Positions 52,666 through 62,340 of a stretch of DNA of 64,000 nt are shown here, in pieces; the first letter of the stretch is position 1, and each line of letters begins with the position of its first letter. The stretch spans positions 26,918,065 through 26,982,064 of the forward strand of contig CM060685.1 in the NCBI GenBank assembly GCA_030686995.1, read 5' to 3'. The DNA is from Artemisia argyi (Eukaryota > Streptophyta > Magnoliopsida > Asterales > Asteraceae). A program made the translations under genes and the position numbers. The notes below the pieces were generated by a model. It did not search any database and was not told the origin of the DNA. It saw only the letters and a list, made by a program, of their open reading frames with translations.

Positions 52666-54723
52666 GCGGCGTTTGTCTTTGGTGATATGATTTGGATGTT
52701 GGTAATGTGGTGATTGTTGGATTGTTATAAGATACATTTCTAGTACTATGTTTTAGCGGTTAGTTTTTGGATGTTGTTCTAATGGGGATGTCGGCCGTGA
52801 TTAAAACTGATTTGGTCTTTTTTGTTATCGAGAAAGGCTATTGATGTTGGTTTTGAATAATGGTTATGTAGTTTCTTTGCTTCTTAATCCATGTTGAGAA
52901 AATCAAAGGAAAAGGGTAATTTCTGCTTAAATTATTCGCTTCGCTAATTTTTTTAGAAATGTAACTTGGTGAAAGACGCGTTTCTTATTTTGCGGGTTTC
53001 ATTGTGGTTTCCCTGGAAACAATTGAATTGAATCTAGGGCTGCATATATATCAACTAGAAAAGTTTATTTTCACAAAACAGTTTTCAATGCATTGTAAAA
53101 TGCTATCAAAGGATGTTTCGGGGATGGTGGATATACAAACTTGCCCGAGTTATGAGCTAGTACAAGTATACCAGCAAATCGTTGCAGTTTATCATGTAAA
53201 AGTGTAATGCAGTGTATGCTTCACCTTTTGTAATGGTCACATATAGCTTTATATAGAAGAGAAAATCGCTAGTATGGTGAAACATTACCGGTGAGTTTTA
53301 TTGATCTAGTGGCTACTTTGACGGCGTTGTTAAAATACAGTGGTATGTAAACCGAATCAAATTCACCGACAGTAACCAACGTTCGTGTTGGGGAAGAGTG
53401 TTGCTATGATTTTATTTAATTTTGACTGATAATCTGGAAATACAGTAGTGTTGTTGCTTTGAAATGTGACATTTGAATGGGTTATACAGCTTATCAAAAT
53501 CGAGAAAAAGATGTTTGCCTTGGCCTGTTTAAGGTTTACTGAAACTCGAAAGAACAGTCCCTTCGGGGACATCCGATAAAATTGGAACGATACAGAGAAA
53601 CCCGAAAGACAAATGAATCTAGTTATTGTCAACTGATTTACTAAGCAATTATCAATATTTCCAATAAAATCCAGGTTGGGGATTGTCAAGTCCATTTCAA
53701 TTGATACCTGCAATTGGAGTTGGTATCTTCTGAAAACATTATATATACAAAAACCAAATAGGCCACTCATCTTTGTTATGCTCGTTTACAACGTTCTTAA
53801 GAGTTCAATCTTATAAGAACAACACAACACCAAGCTAGAAGAGTACTTCAGTTTTCATGATAGTAAATTCAGATAAGTGATTTCAAATTTTCAACAGATA
53901 GTTTTTGCAAATTTAAAAAGTAACTTGCGATGATTAACCGAGAACAGTCACGTACGAGTGCAAAGGGAATACCATACTGTAAGTACTTGAATAACTTTTT
54001 TACACCAAATCATTAGGAATGTATCAATAGACTGCTACCAAAAACATGATTACTTGAAAAGAGTCTGGGAAGAGAGCCTAATACTCGAATAACTATTAGT
54101 ATGAACTAAGTCATTAGAAAGTAGAAACCTTACAATACACTGAACAAAGACATCATACAATGTTCAATTATCTTACAAGTTCTTCCCCGTCGTAACTTTT
54201 ACTATCAAGGTCTTCACTTCATGGCCTCTCAAATCTATTGACCCTTATCTATAAGTTAATCTGATCCACCATGAATCACCCAAACAATTTTTTACCCCAT
54301 GCTTCTGGAAAGAACACAATATTTAAAGCCCCAATTGACATTATAATAAGATTAAGATACACAATATGCCCACCTGAAGATCTTCATATCAGATCATACT
54401 ATTATCAATAACGCCCAATAACACAAGTGTCCCACATCCCATATATCATGGTTTTTTAAGGTCATAAAGAAAACATCTAAGCACAAATACATAACAATAA
54501 CAACATACCCAATCCCACAGGGGTAGAATATAGACAGATCGTACCCCTATCACAGGATAAACCCGAGAGTAAGGAGACTAGTTCCACAAACATAAATACA
54601 TAACACATACACTTAAATACTAAATTAACTTGCATTTGATTATATAAACTATATAAAGTCACAACAACAATGACCACCAAGTTAATATAAAGATGAAAAA
54701 TTTACCAATTACACCACCCAACT
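52666..54723. other. SAHH 3' UTR and intergenic DNA
   Basis: The first 200-250 bp are probably the SAHH 3' UTR. A 43-nt U6 fragment is at 53557-53599. The 135-residue minus-strand ORF at 53363-53770 runs across that RNA fragment and shows no domain, so it is not annotated as a gene. Nothing else is recognised. Confidence 0.45.
53557..53599 (+). pseudogene. Truncated U6 snRNA copy (5' 43 nt)
   Basis: Starts GTCCCTTCGGGGACATCC, the 5' stem-loop of plant U6, and continues through ATTGGAACGATACAGAGAA, matching U6 up to the ACAGAGA box and then stopping. No upstream sequence element or TATA box for Pol III precedes it. Flanks GAAACTCGAAAGAACA (53541-53556) and GAAACCCGAAAGACAA (from 53597) look like an imperfect target duplication. 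U6 is the catalytic spliceosomal RNA; this piece is non-functional. Confidence 0.85.
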
Positions 54724-55038
54724 TTATGTGTTAATAGCATCTCTAGCACATCTTGTGATAATTTCACACCCTCTATTATAAGGATTAGCAACACCTTTGC
54801 CTTTACAATTATAATAAGAAGCACCAGGTGTACCACAAGGCACAAGATCTCTCTTCAAAGTCTCATAACTAATGTACTTTTTCCCCATCATCAACACTCT
54901 TCTACTACTTTCATTTTCCATCATTGGCTCAAGTTCATCATTTTCCAACAAGTTAGTACTTGAAAATGAAACCCCATATGAAATCTTGCAATGGGTATGT
55001 AGGAATAAGATGAAAAGTAGTACAAAAAGGGGTTTCAT
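54724..55038 (-). CDS. RALF peptide hormone precursor (RALF24/31-like)
   Basis: 104 residues, single exon. Residues 1-22 form a signal peptide (hydrophobic FVLLFILFL). A dibasic site RR at 46-47 followed by VL fits the RRxL site cut by the subtilase S1P. The mature part carries YISY (55-58), the receptor-contact motif, and four cysteines at 68, 78, 91 and 97 with GASYYNC and NPYNRGC, the RALF signature. RALF peptides are secreted ligands for FERONIA-type kinases and bind cell-wall LRX proteins; they alkalinise the apoplast and limit growth. The YISYETLKRD start and CARD-INT tail resemble Arabidopsis RALF24/31 as I recall them. The start is the only Met ahead of the signal peptide. Intact. Confidence 0.93.
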   Translation of the reverse strand: MKPLFVLLFILFLHTHCKISYGVSFSSTNLLENDELEPMMENESSRRVLMMGKKYISYETLKRDLVPCGTPGASYYNCKGKGVANPYNRGCEIITRCARDAINT

Positions 55039-55803
55039 GGTTTTGAGAAAGAAAGGGAATATGGGTGTTTTTTAGTGGAAAAGATGGGGTGGTTTTAATG
55101 AGAGGGGATTAGAAGTCATAGTCTCTTACCTACCAGGAAGAGAAAAACATGGACATAGAGACATAGAGTCATAGAGTCATGGGGCCCATTTGAACAGAAG
55201 TAGTAGGAGTATCTAATTTTCTGTTAGTGGTGCATTGATGATTTACAGAATTACAGGATAATATTTGTGTAGTTATTTAATGATGCATTGATTATTTAAA
55301 GGATAATATTTGTGTAGTTATGTTTCAACATGAAATCTTTAACTCTTATTTAGGGCCTTATTTCTTTTTTTTCTTTTAATAACAGAAATAATGACATGTC
55401 TATTGTTTCTTCTTAATGGGGGAGGAGTTCATATTCATATATAGACGAATTAGTGAAAATGAGTAGGTTTCATTGTAAAAAAAATAAATTATGTTTAATG
55501 GGTTCATATTTTTAGCTAAGAGGAAAAAGAAATGCCCCCTTAGTTAGGTTTTATTCATCACTACTTAAGACTAAGGGGTGTGTTTTTTTTTTTTTTGTTA
55601 GCTAAGAAATATGTGGGGACCATGTGGGACCTATAGCTCTTAGTGTGTCTTAATGGGGAGAGGAAAAACTATTATGCCTTGTAGATATAGACTTATTAGT
55701 GGAAATAAGTGGGCTCAACATTAAAAAGAAATATTATTAAATACTTTTGTGGACCCAAACCCTTAGCTAAGGGAAAAAAGAAACACCCGTATAATAAGGA
55801 CCT
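55039..55803. other. RALF upstream region
   Basis: Promoter and intergenic DNA, no gene. The phrase TTAGCTAAG...AAAGAAA recurs (55510-55600 and 55740-55790), perhaps an eroded MITE. Confidence 0.4.
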
Positions 55804-55988
55804 TAACGTTGTGTTCTCAACCTTGATATACAAATGAAAGAAAAAGATCTGGAAAGAACCGGAAAAAAGATCTAGTGTATTTTTAGTATAAATCTTCCTC
55901 CCACTTTTGGGGAGGAAGAGAGTGGAAGATAAGTAATTATTAGTTCTCTTCTTTTCTTTTATGAATCAAACTCAAGAACACACCGTAA
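55804..55988. mobile_element. Short PIF/Harbinger-type MITE, relative of the one upstream of SAHH
   Basis: The element proper is 55807-55985 (179 bp). Ends CGTTGTGTTCTCAAC and (inverted) CGGTGTGTTCTTGAG lie between TAA copies. The end motif matches the element at 48244-48721. Confidence 0.65.
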
Positions 55989-56781
55989 GAGATCGTCAAC
56001 TCCAAGTCACCCCAGCTTTTTCTTTTTAAGACTACTTCGTAATCAACGTAGTGTAAGTGTGTAACAAAGAGAAGGTAAAAAAAAAAAATAAAAAAAAAAG
56101 AAAAGAAAAAAACCAAGCAAAAATACATTTTAAATAAGCACCACACACAAACAGGCACACTGGTTCAGTCGGCTGAGCGACCTTTTTTCTCTAAATCGTC
56201 CATGTCAACCGAGTCTTTGTCGACCGAGTGTAATAAGTGAGACCAAGTTGGGAGGAGTTTTAGCCTTGCCACATGGGCCGGGGACTCGATCGCCCAAGCC
56301 TTATTACACTTAGTCTAAATGTGCAAAATAAAAAGCATTGATGAGAAACATTATGGCCTTATGTGCTACTCAGTTTATAAAATTTTCATTTTTGGTTATA
56401 TTATTATTATTTTGATAGCACACGGTTTATGAATCGTCTTTGACAACTATTTCCACAAGTGGGAGCTAGAGCTTAGGAGTATGTTTTATGAGTATGTTTG
56501 GCGAAACTAGCTGTAACTGAAATTGTAGCTATAACTTTTAGGAGCTTGAGCTTGTAAGAGCTGCAGCTGGAGTTTATATATTTAGGCATATTTAACAAAG
56601 TAGATGAAGCTAGCGTTTATGGATGTGAAATAACACAAGAAGGACATCCAAACAAAGATATATACACATATTCATATTATTTCAAGCATCTTATAAAATA
56701 AGAGCTTTTGAATTCGAAAGCTCCAATAAGTTTTGTTGTTAGACAAGCCTTATATTAAAGCTGTATTTTTTTAATTGCTCA
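55989..56781. other. Intergenic, A-rich
   Basis: Purine-rich tract at 56070-56115. A tRNA-like phrase at 56160-56185 is discussed among the rejected items. No gene. Confidence 0.4.
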
Positions 56782-56789
56782 AACTAACA

Positions 56790-56973
56790 CAGAGACGGAT
56801 CCAGGATTTTCGAAAGGGTGTTGCATAATATTTTTTTTATGATTATGAATATTAAAGTTGTCATATAAAAAATTTATTAGGTAAAATTTGGGTGGTGCAC
56901 AAAAAACATGTTTTATAAAAAATTTACACTTGGTGACTTAAAATCGGGTATGACCCATTTGGGTCCGTCCATG
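56790..56973. mobile_element. hAT-type MITE
   Basis: 184 bp, ends CAGAGACGGATCCAGGA and (inverted) CATGGACGGACCCA, flanked by AACTAACA and AACTCACA (seven of eight). The CGGAYCCA end is typical of plant hAT MITEs. Confidence 0.75.
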
Positions 56974-56981
56974 AACTCACA

Positions 56982-57424
56982 TAACTTTTCAAAAGAATGC
57001 TTGTAAATCTACTCAAAGTGTTGCCTTACCTTAAAAAGTCAACTACTTGGAATGCTTTTTCTGATAACACGTTTAATAGCATGTGAATCATCATAATCTA
57101 TACCAATACATACACTAATGATAATTGTTACGCCGCTATATTCCACTTGTTATAAGAATTTAAAGTGCTATCCTTTATTTTAGCATTACTAACACCATGC
57201 TTCAATTGAAAGAAATCATGTCCAACTTCATCATAACCTTCTAGAGTTTTAGTGGGCCAAAAAAGTTGCATTCTCACTTCTTTGAAATATAGATATTTTG
57301 TAGTTTGAATTCTCGTAGGTGTCATGAAACATGATAAAATTATGTTATGTAGTGTTAATTTTCGTAAAGAACCCTGGTTGTTTCTAATTGCATCCGGTTC
57401 AAAAAATTGTGCCCCATCACATTA

Positions 57425-57461
<37 letters not shown>

Positions 57462-58205
57462 TGGTTTCGTCACTGGACACATCATGACCACACAAAAATT
57501 CCATTGCTTAAAAGAGTCCCGACGTGGTTGGCATAATGGTTCAAGGTTTGAATTCGGAACAAATGATTTTAAAGTTGTTAGTATTAATAATGGTTTAAGG
57601 CTACTATCGTGTTAGTATTAATACGTGGGAGCTTGATTCTTTTGCACTCGTCAAAGCCAAGAGTGAACGCAAATTAGCTGAAAATCATTTGAAAGAAATA
57701 TGTGGTGGTACTTGTTAGATCATAGCAGCCACACATATAGATGTCGATGACAATCGACACTATTCACGGCTTCACTACTTCTTGAACTTGGTATGGTATG
57801 TGCACTAACTCTTGATATGAAAATATATACTCATACATACATATATTATACTTAGCATGGCATTCGAGATTGGTTAAGAAAAAAAATATTTCTATGTCGG
57901 CTAGCGAGCAAAACAATTGCTGATCGAGCGAAATTTGAGTTACAAGATAAATTTCTCATCCTATCATAGTAGCAATGTAGCATCCAACATAATCACGATC
58001 GACAACTCAAACGAGTTAACTTAGAATTAGAAACTACTATTTTGCTAACATAAATATTTTTTCAGTTCTTAAAATCTTATCATGGTTGTATCTATTCTAA
58101 TGATCAAAACATATGAAAGTATGAAATACGTACACTCAAACAATAGATTATTCAAATTATTACACTTTCAAACGCACTTGTCAACTAATCTTTTATAAAA
58201 CTAAA
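56982..58205. other. Intergenic
   Basis: A 31-base T run at 57427-57457. The 65-residue minus-strand ORF at 57128-57325 has protein-like composition in its second half but no recognised domain. No gene is supported. Confidence 0.4.
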
Positions 58206-58433
58206 GGGGTGTTTGTTTCGGCTTATATAGACAACTTATGACTTATTTGATTTTGGGCTTATGTTTCATAAACTCACTTTTTGTTGCTTATATAAGTTCA
58301 TTATGACATAATAACTTATATAAGCTGAAAAGATTCAAAATGAGCCACAGAAAGTGAGCTTATGAAACACATACCCAAAATCAAATAGTAAGTCATAAGC
58401 CGGCTATATATATAAGCCCGAACAAAAACCTCC
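58206..58433. mobile_element. Tourist-type MITE
   Basis: 228 bp. GGGGTGTTTGTTTCGGCTTA pairs with TAAGCCCGAACAAAAACCTCC at the right end, with AAA on both sides. Arms remain complementary (TTATGACTTATTTGATTTTGGG with its inverse) over most of the length. Confidence 0.7.
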
Positions 58434-59133
58434 AAAGCTGAGTATCTAGTTTTTGTATTATATAAATTTAGCTTTTAAAACACACTCCAAACAATGCCGA
58501 TTTTGGTACATCAGGCAATTATGTTTCCAAACAATCCCAAATATGATTCGATCTCTTGCAATAACTGATAATCTATTGTTTTTAGCACGTATGCCAAAAT
58601 TTTGCTGTACGGATCCTGGATAAAAGTTCACGGTGCGCCATCACCTAAGAGTAGATTACATATATAAACAAATACCGGCTTCTCGTTGAAACTAATTAAA
58701 GACATGCGAAGCACCACCAAAGTGATCGAATCAGCCACCCTGATGTCTTCATATGAGGCACATGTTAAAATCTCGCACCTTGATGTCCTCACATGAGGCT
58801 TAGGTTAAAGCCTCAATATCTACACATCTAGGGTGGTCAAAGAAAGTATTTGATTGGTCACGGGATAAAAAGCGTTAGGCTGTGTACAACCGAGTAAAAA
58901 AGTCATTCTTCTCTCGGATAACATGAAAAAGGAAAATCTCATCCGTTTACCCATTTTAGTTACATACATGATCACTAAAACACTGTTTATTATCATATAC
59001 TCAAATCAGTAATTAATATTTCAAAGGTACAAAAATTCTGAGCAAACCTTTAGTTTAGGTACTTTTTAACTTCACAAAGAACATCTCCATTAGTATTCTA
59101 TATATCGATCTCGATTGTAAAACAGGTTTTCAA
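58434..59133. other. Intergenic, downstream of the RING-H2 gene
   Basis: A short imperfect direct repeat with TGATGTC(T)TC(C)AC/ATATGAGGC occurs at 58740-58800. No gene recognised. Confidence 0.4.
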
Positions 59134-59451
59134 CTAGTTCCTTGAGCTGGTAGTCTGGTACCACCACAACCAAATTGGTCGACGATAATATCCGTGAGAC
59201 AAACTTACATTTCGTCTAGTTGATCCACTTCCTGATGCTATATACGAAGGTGGCGGATTTTTTGCAATCATCCTAGCACGGCTACAAATCGGGCAACTTT
59301 TTTTGAGAGCAACCCAATGATTGTGACAATCACGGTGGAAAAAATGGCGGCATGGTAATCGTTTAATCACATCGCCTTTGTTTATAACGTCCATGCACAC
59401 AGTGCAGATGATGGCTGGCCGTGGTGGTCGTCGGACTTGTGAGTTTCCCAT
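59134..59451 (-). CDS. Small RING-H2 finger protein, probable E3 ubiquitin ligase
   Basis: 105 residues, single exon. The RING-H2 ligands are C16, C19, C34, H36, H39, C42, C53 and C56: CTVCMD, then LPCRHFFHRDC, W46, and CPIC. This binds two zinc ions and recruits an E2 enzyme. No transmembrane segment or signal peptide; the short N-terminus is basic and proline-rich, and the C-terminal half is Ser/Arg-rich, ending in a Trp-rich stretch (IWLWWYQ). It is shorter than ATL proteins and lacks their membrane helix, so it is a free small RING protein or a truncated paralogue. All eight ligands are intact. A TATATATAG sits upstream near 59513-59521. Confidence 0.85.
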   Translation of the reverse strand: MGNSQVRRPPRPAIICTVCMDVINKGDVIKRLPCRHFFHRDCHNHWVALKKSCPICSRARMIAKNPPPSYIASGSGSTRRNVSLSHGYYRRPIWLWWYQTTSSRN

Positions 59452-59685
59452 TAGGTTGTGTATATAGTAAACTTTACGTTTAATTATATGTGTTTGTGCA
59501 TAGAACTATGACTATATATAATTATAAATATGTGTATGTGACGTTTATTGTTGAACATGTACATATTTGTTTATGTATCCCGTGTACAGGTGTAGATATA
59601 TTTTATTTGTAACGTGTACACATGTAAACAAGTATTTCGTAACTAAGAATTGTGAGTTTATCTTACTTTATTTTTATTGTCCGAC
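59452..59685. promoter_or_regulatory. Upstream region of the RING-H2 gene
   Basis: AT-rich, with a TATA-like TATATATAG (minus strand) about 65 bp above the ATG. Nothing else recognised. Confidence 0.4.
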
Positions 59686-60100
59686 AATAACAAATATAGG
59701 TCATGTTTGGCAACACCTTTTTGGAAGCGTTTAAGAGCGACAAGCGACAAGCGACAAGCGACAAGCGACAAGCGACAAGCGACAAGCGACAAGCGTTCCA
59801 GTCTTAATGCTTGTTTGGCAACACTGCTACTAGCGTTTAGCAACACCTTAAAAGCTTGCAATCTTAATGCTTCCTAAAGAAACTTTCCAATATACCGCTA
59901 GAGTTTTACTTTTAATATTACCAATTTACCCTTAAAAAATAACATTATTCATATGTATATGCCATTTTTCGTAATTTTACATTTTATAATTACAATTACA
60001 GTTACGTTACCAAACACGTTTTTTAAACAAGCAACTAATGCTTACTGCTTATTGCTACTGCTTACTGCTACCTGTCGCCAAACATAGCGTAATAACAAAT
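59686..60100. mobile_element. MITE with 10-bp duplication and inner heptamer minisatellite
   Basis: The element proper is 59696-60090. AATAACAAAT at 59686-59695 is repeated exactly at 60091-60100. Ends share ATGTTTGGC: ATAGGTCATGTTTGGCAACA and (inverted) ACGCTATGTTTGGCGACAGG. A 10-bp duplication points to a Mutator-like or related family. The unit AGCGACA is repeated about 8.5 times at 59736-59795. ORFs over the repeat on both strands are not genes. Confidence 0.72.
59736..59795. repeat. Heptamer minisatellite (AGCGACA)n
   Basis: About 8.5 perfect units, GC-richer than the surroundings. Confidence 0.95.
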
Positions 60101-60692
60101 GTAAGAAGATGATGTCGCAAAAAGTTTATTTTGAACAGCGATTTGTTTTAAAAACTAATAAGAAGCTAGAACAAATTAAGATACAACGAAAAAAAATGAT
60201 ACAATAATTAAACGGTAGTGCAAACCACTCTATCGGTGGGATCTATTCGAGCCAGTTCACCCGATGTTTTTGCTTCTATGAGTAATTCAAAGGTGTGAAA
60301 GAGTCTTGATTTTCTTCCATGAGAATGTCCCGACGCCGAGATTCAAGTCACAATGATTTATCATGTCTTACTGATCGATGGCGCGTATTTGATCAAGTCA
60401 AAATAATTCACAATAAGTATTTGGGTTTACTATTCAATGTATTTGCTAAATTAACCATAAAATGATTTAACTGTTTTACCAATGGCGCGTAATTATAGTC
60501 CACTTGATTCTGTTGAATGCCTGCGGAAGCAAAATTTCTTGCCCATAAGCAATCTTAAAAAATGATCCATGGATCTCTTACAACCTCCAATCAGTTTCAA
60601 TTTGAAATTGAAACTATTAATTATGAGCAATTTTCAAACCCGGTGGGTTGAATCGGTTTAATTTGACCCTTTTTTGATCCAACCCGTTGGGT
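60101..60692. other. Intergenic
   Basis: No gene recognised. Confidence 0.4.
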
Positions 60693-61192
60693 TGACCAGG
60701 TTTAAATTGACCATTTTTTCGACTGGAATGGTTCAACCGGTTGAACCGTCCGGGTCGAACCGGGTTTAAAAATATTATGTTTAATCCTTAAATCCTCAAA
60801 CTTTTATTATTTTTCGTTTATATCCCATAAATTTTTTTTAATCACTAAAACTAAAACTATATGTCGTATAAAATCCCGTTTGCTACGCACATACAGGGGC
60901 GGACCCATGTACAAAGTTTGGGGGGGCGGTGCCCTCCACGACTTGTCGAAAAAGTTCATATTTTAGTGTAAAAAAAATTTTTTTTGGACCTTTTTATTAA
61001 AGTGCACCCCTCCAAAAAATCAAATTGCCCCCCACCTTGAAGCCAAAAATGTAAAAACCTTAGGTTTTAGTGTAAAAAAAATAAAATTATGACCTTTTTA
61101 TTAAAGTGCATTACGATTTTATCAAAAAAAAAAATTTTGCCCCCCGTCTTGAAAAATCCTGGGTCCGCCACTGCGCACATATACTCATTTAG
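60693..61192 (+). mobile_element. Helitron-like 3' end, copy 2, interrupted by an hAT MITE
   Basis: The sequence parallels the minus strand of 37546-38366: GACCAGGTTTAAAT, TTTAATCC, CTTTTATTATTTTTCG, then GTATAAAATCCCGTTTGCT, ending ATTTAG-T where copy 1 has CGTCTAG-T. The hairpin's second arm is degraded. A MITE (60894-61173) splits it just after the hairpin's first arm. Confidence 0.5.
60886..61181. mobile_element. hAT-type MITE with perfect 8-bp duplication
   Basis: The element proper is 60894-61173 (280 bp). Ends CAGGGGCGGACCCA and (inverted) CAGTGGCGGACCCA, flanked by CGCACATA on both sides exactly (60886-60893 and 61174-61181). The interior is rich in A, T and C/G runs. Confidence 0.88.
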
Positions 61193-61828
61193 TCTTTATA
61201 AAAATGAATTAACTTATACAACAAGCTAGTTAGTGAATGAAAGAATATTGTTGTAAGTTGTAACACTCTACAATTTTATCCTTAACGTGTTAAAATTCGT
61301 GGTTAGCTGATAAAAGAAAGCAAGGGCCAATACTATGTATTTCAAAACCTACAGGGACAAAAGAGAAAGAAACCCTTAAGACGGTTTGGTTGGGATATTT
61401 ATTGTTCGATCATCCCTTTAACCTAATCAAAATCTCTCAAGTCGCAAGAAAAAGAAAGCCATACTCACCGGTAAGCTGTTTTTTTTAGTTTGAGCATCAT
61501 AAATAATTTTAGATTTCGCTTATCACTGTTTTCGGCTTATGGCTTCTTTGGTTTTCAGCTTATACAAGCTTATTATAACTTGATAAAAGCTTATATAAGC
61601 TTTAAAGTCTCATAAGCTAAAAGGCGATTAACCCCTCTTTATAAGCTTTAAACAAACAACCCCTCAAACATATGTGTTTTAAATATTCATAACTGATTAG
61701 TAAAAATTGCTGTTATTCATCATAAGGCAGCTTTGGATAAAATTAAGAAATTAGTAATTGAAACATAAGCAACATTTTAATAATGTTTTGTTCAAAGTTC
61801 TTACATTTTCTTTTCTTTTTCTACTAGG
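61193..61828 (+). promoter_or_regulatory. Upstream region and probable leader intron of the ArgRS-like gene
   Basis: A good donor (CACCG|GTAAGC at 61471) and an acceptor (TTTCTACTAG| at 61828) suggest a 5' UTR exon ending at 61470 and a 358-bp leader intron. The intron contains TTATGGCTT...AAGCTTATA-type fold-back sequence (61530-61665), probably an eroded Tourist-like MITE. Transcription start is not determined. Confidence 0.5.
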
Positions 61829-61864
61829 TGGATATTCCCAAAGTGCGCACATTCTAGTTCAAAA

Positions 61865-62249
61865 ATGTCACTCTCTCCAGCAAGAAACCATAGAACGATG
61901 CTAACAGATGAACTTAGAGAAATATTTGATAAAGCAATCCAACGTGCTTTCCCTGAGTTAGATAGTAAGGATCATCTTTTGCGTGGGCGTTTGGAAGGGC
62001 CCGCTCAAAAGTATGGTGATTATGTATGGTATGTAATTTCCATTCTTTTGTTTGTATTTTTTTGAGTTTTTTCTTCAGAATTATGATGACAAGTTTACAT
62101 TTGGTAATTGTTATAGTATGGATGTCGTGACCATATGCCATAGTTTGCGAAGATTAGATCCAGATCATTCTCATCAAAATCACAGAGTTATTGCTCAACA
62201 ACTTTTAGAGGTATTATCATGTGTAATACCATAACTTTTGATTATACTA

Positions 62250-62340
<91 letters not shown>

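Noticed and set aside
53363..53770. A 135-residue minus-strand ORF
   Set aside because: It runs antisense across the U6 fragment, has no recognised domain and AT-rich composition; chance ORF.
56150..56310. A possible tRNA-derived SINE (TGGTTCAGTCGGCTGAGCG, then GGGACTCGATCGCCC)
   Set aside because: Box A-like and box B-like phrases are present but about 110 bp apart, much wider than in a tRNA head, and no clear 3' tail or duplication was found.
57515..57560. tRNA-like phrase ATGGTTCAAGGTTTGAATTCGG
   Set aside because: Box B-like only; no box A at the right distance and no folded tRNA.
59658..59877. Opposed 66- and 67-residue ORFs near 59.7-59.9 kb
   Set aside because: Both are translations of the AGCGACA minisatellite.
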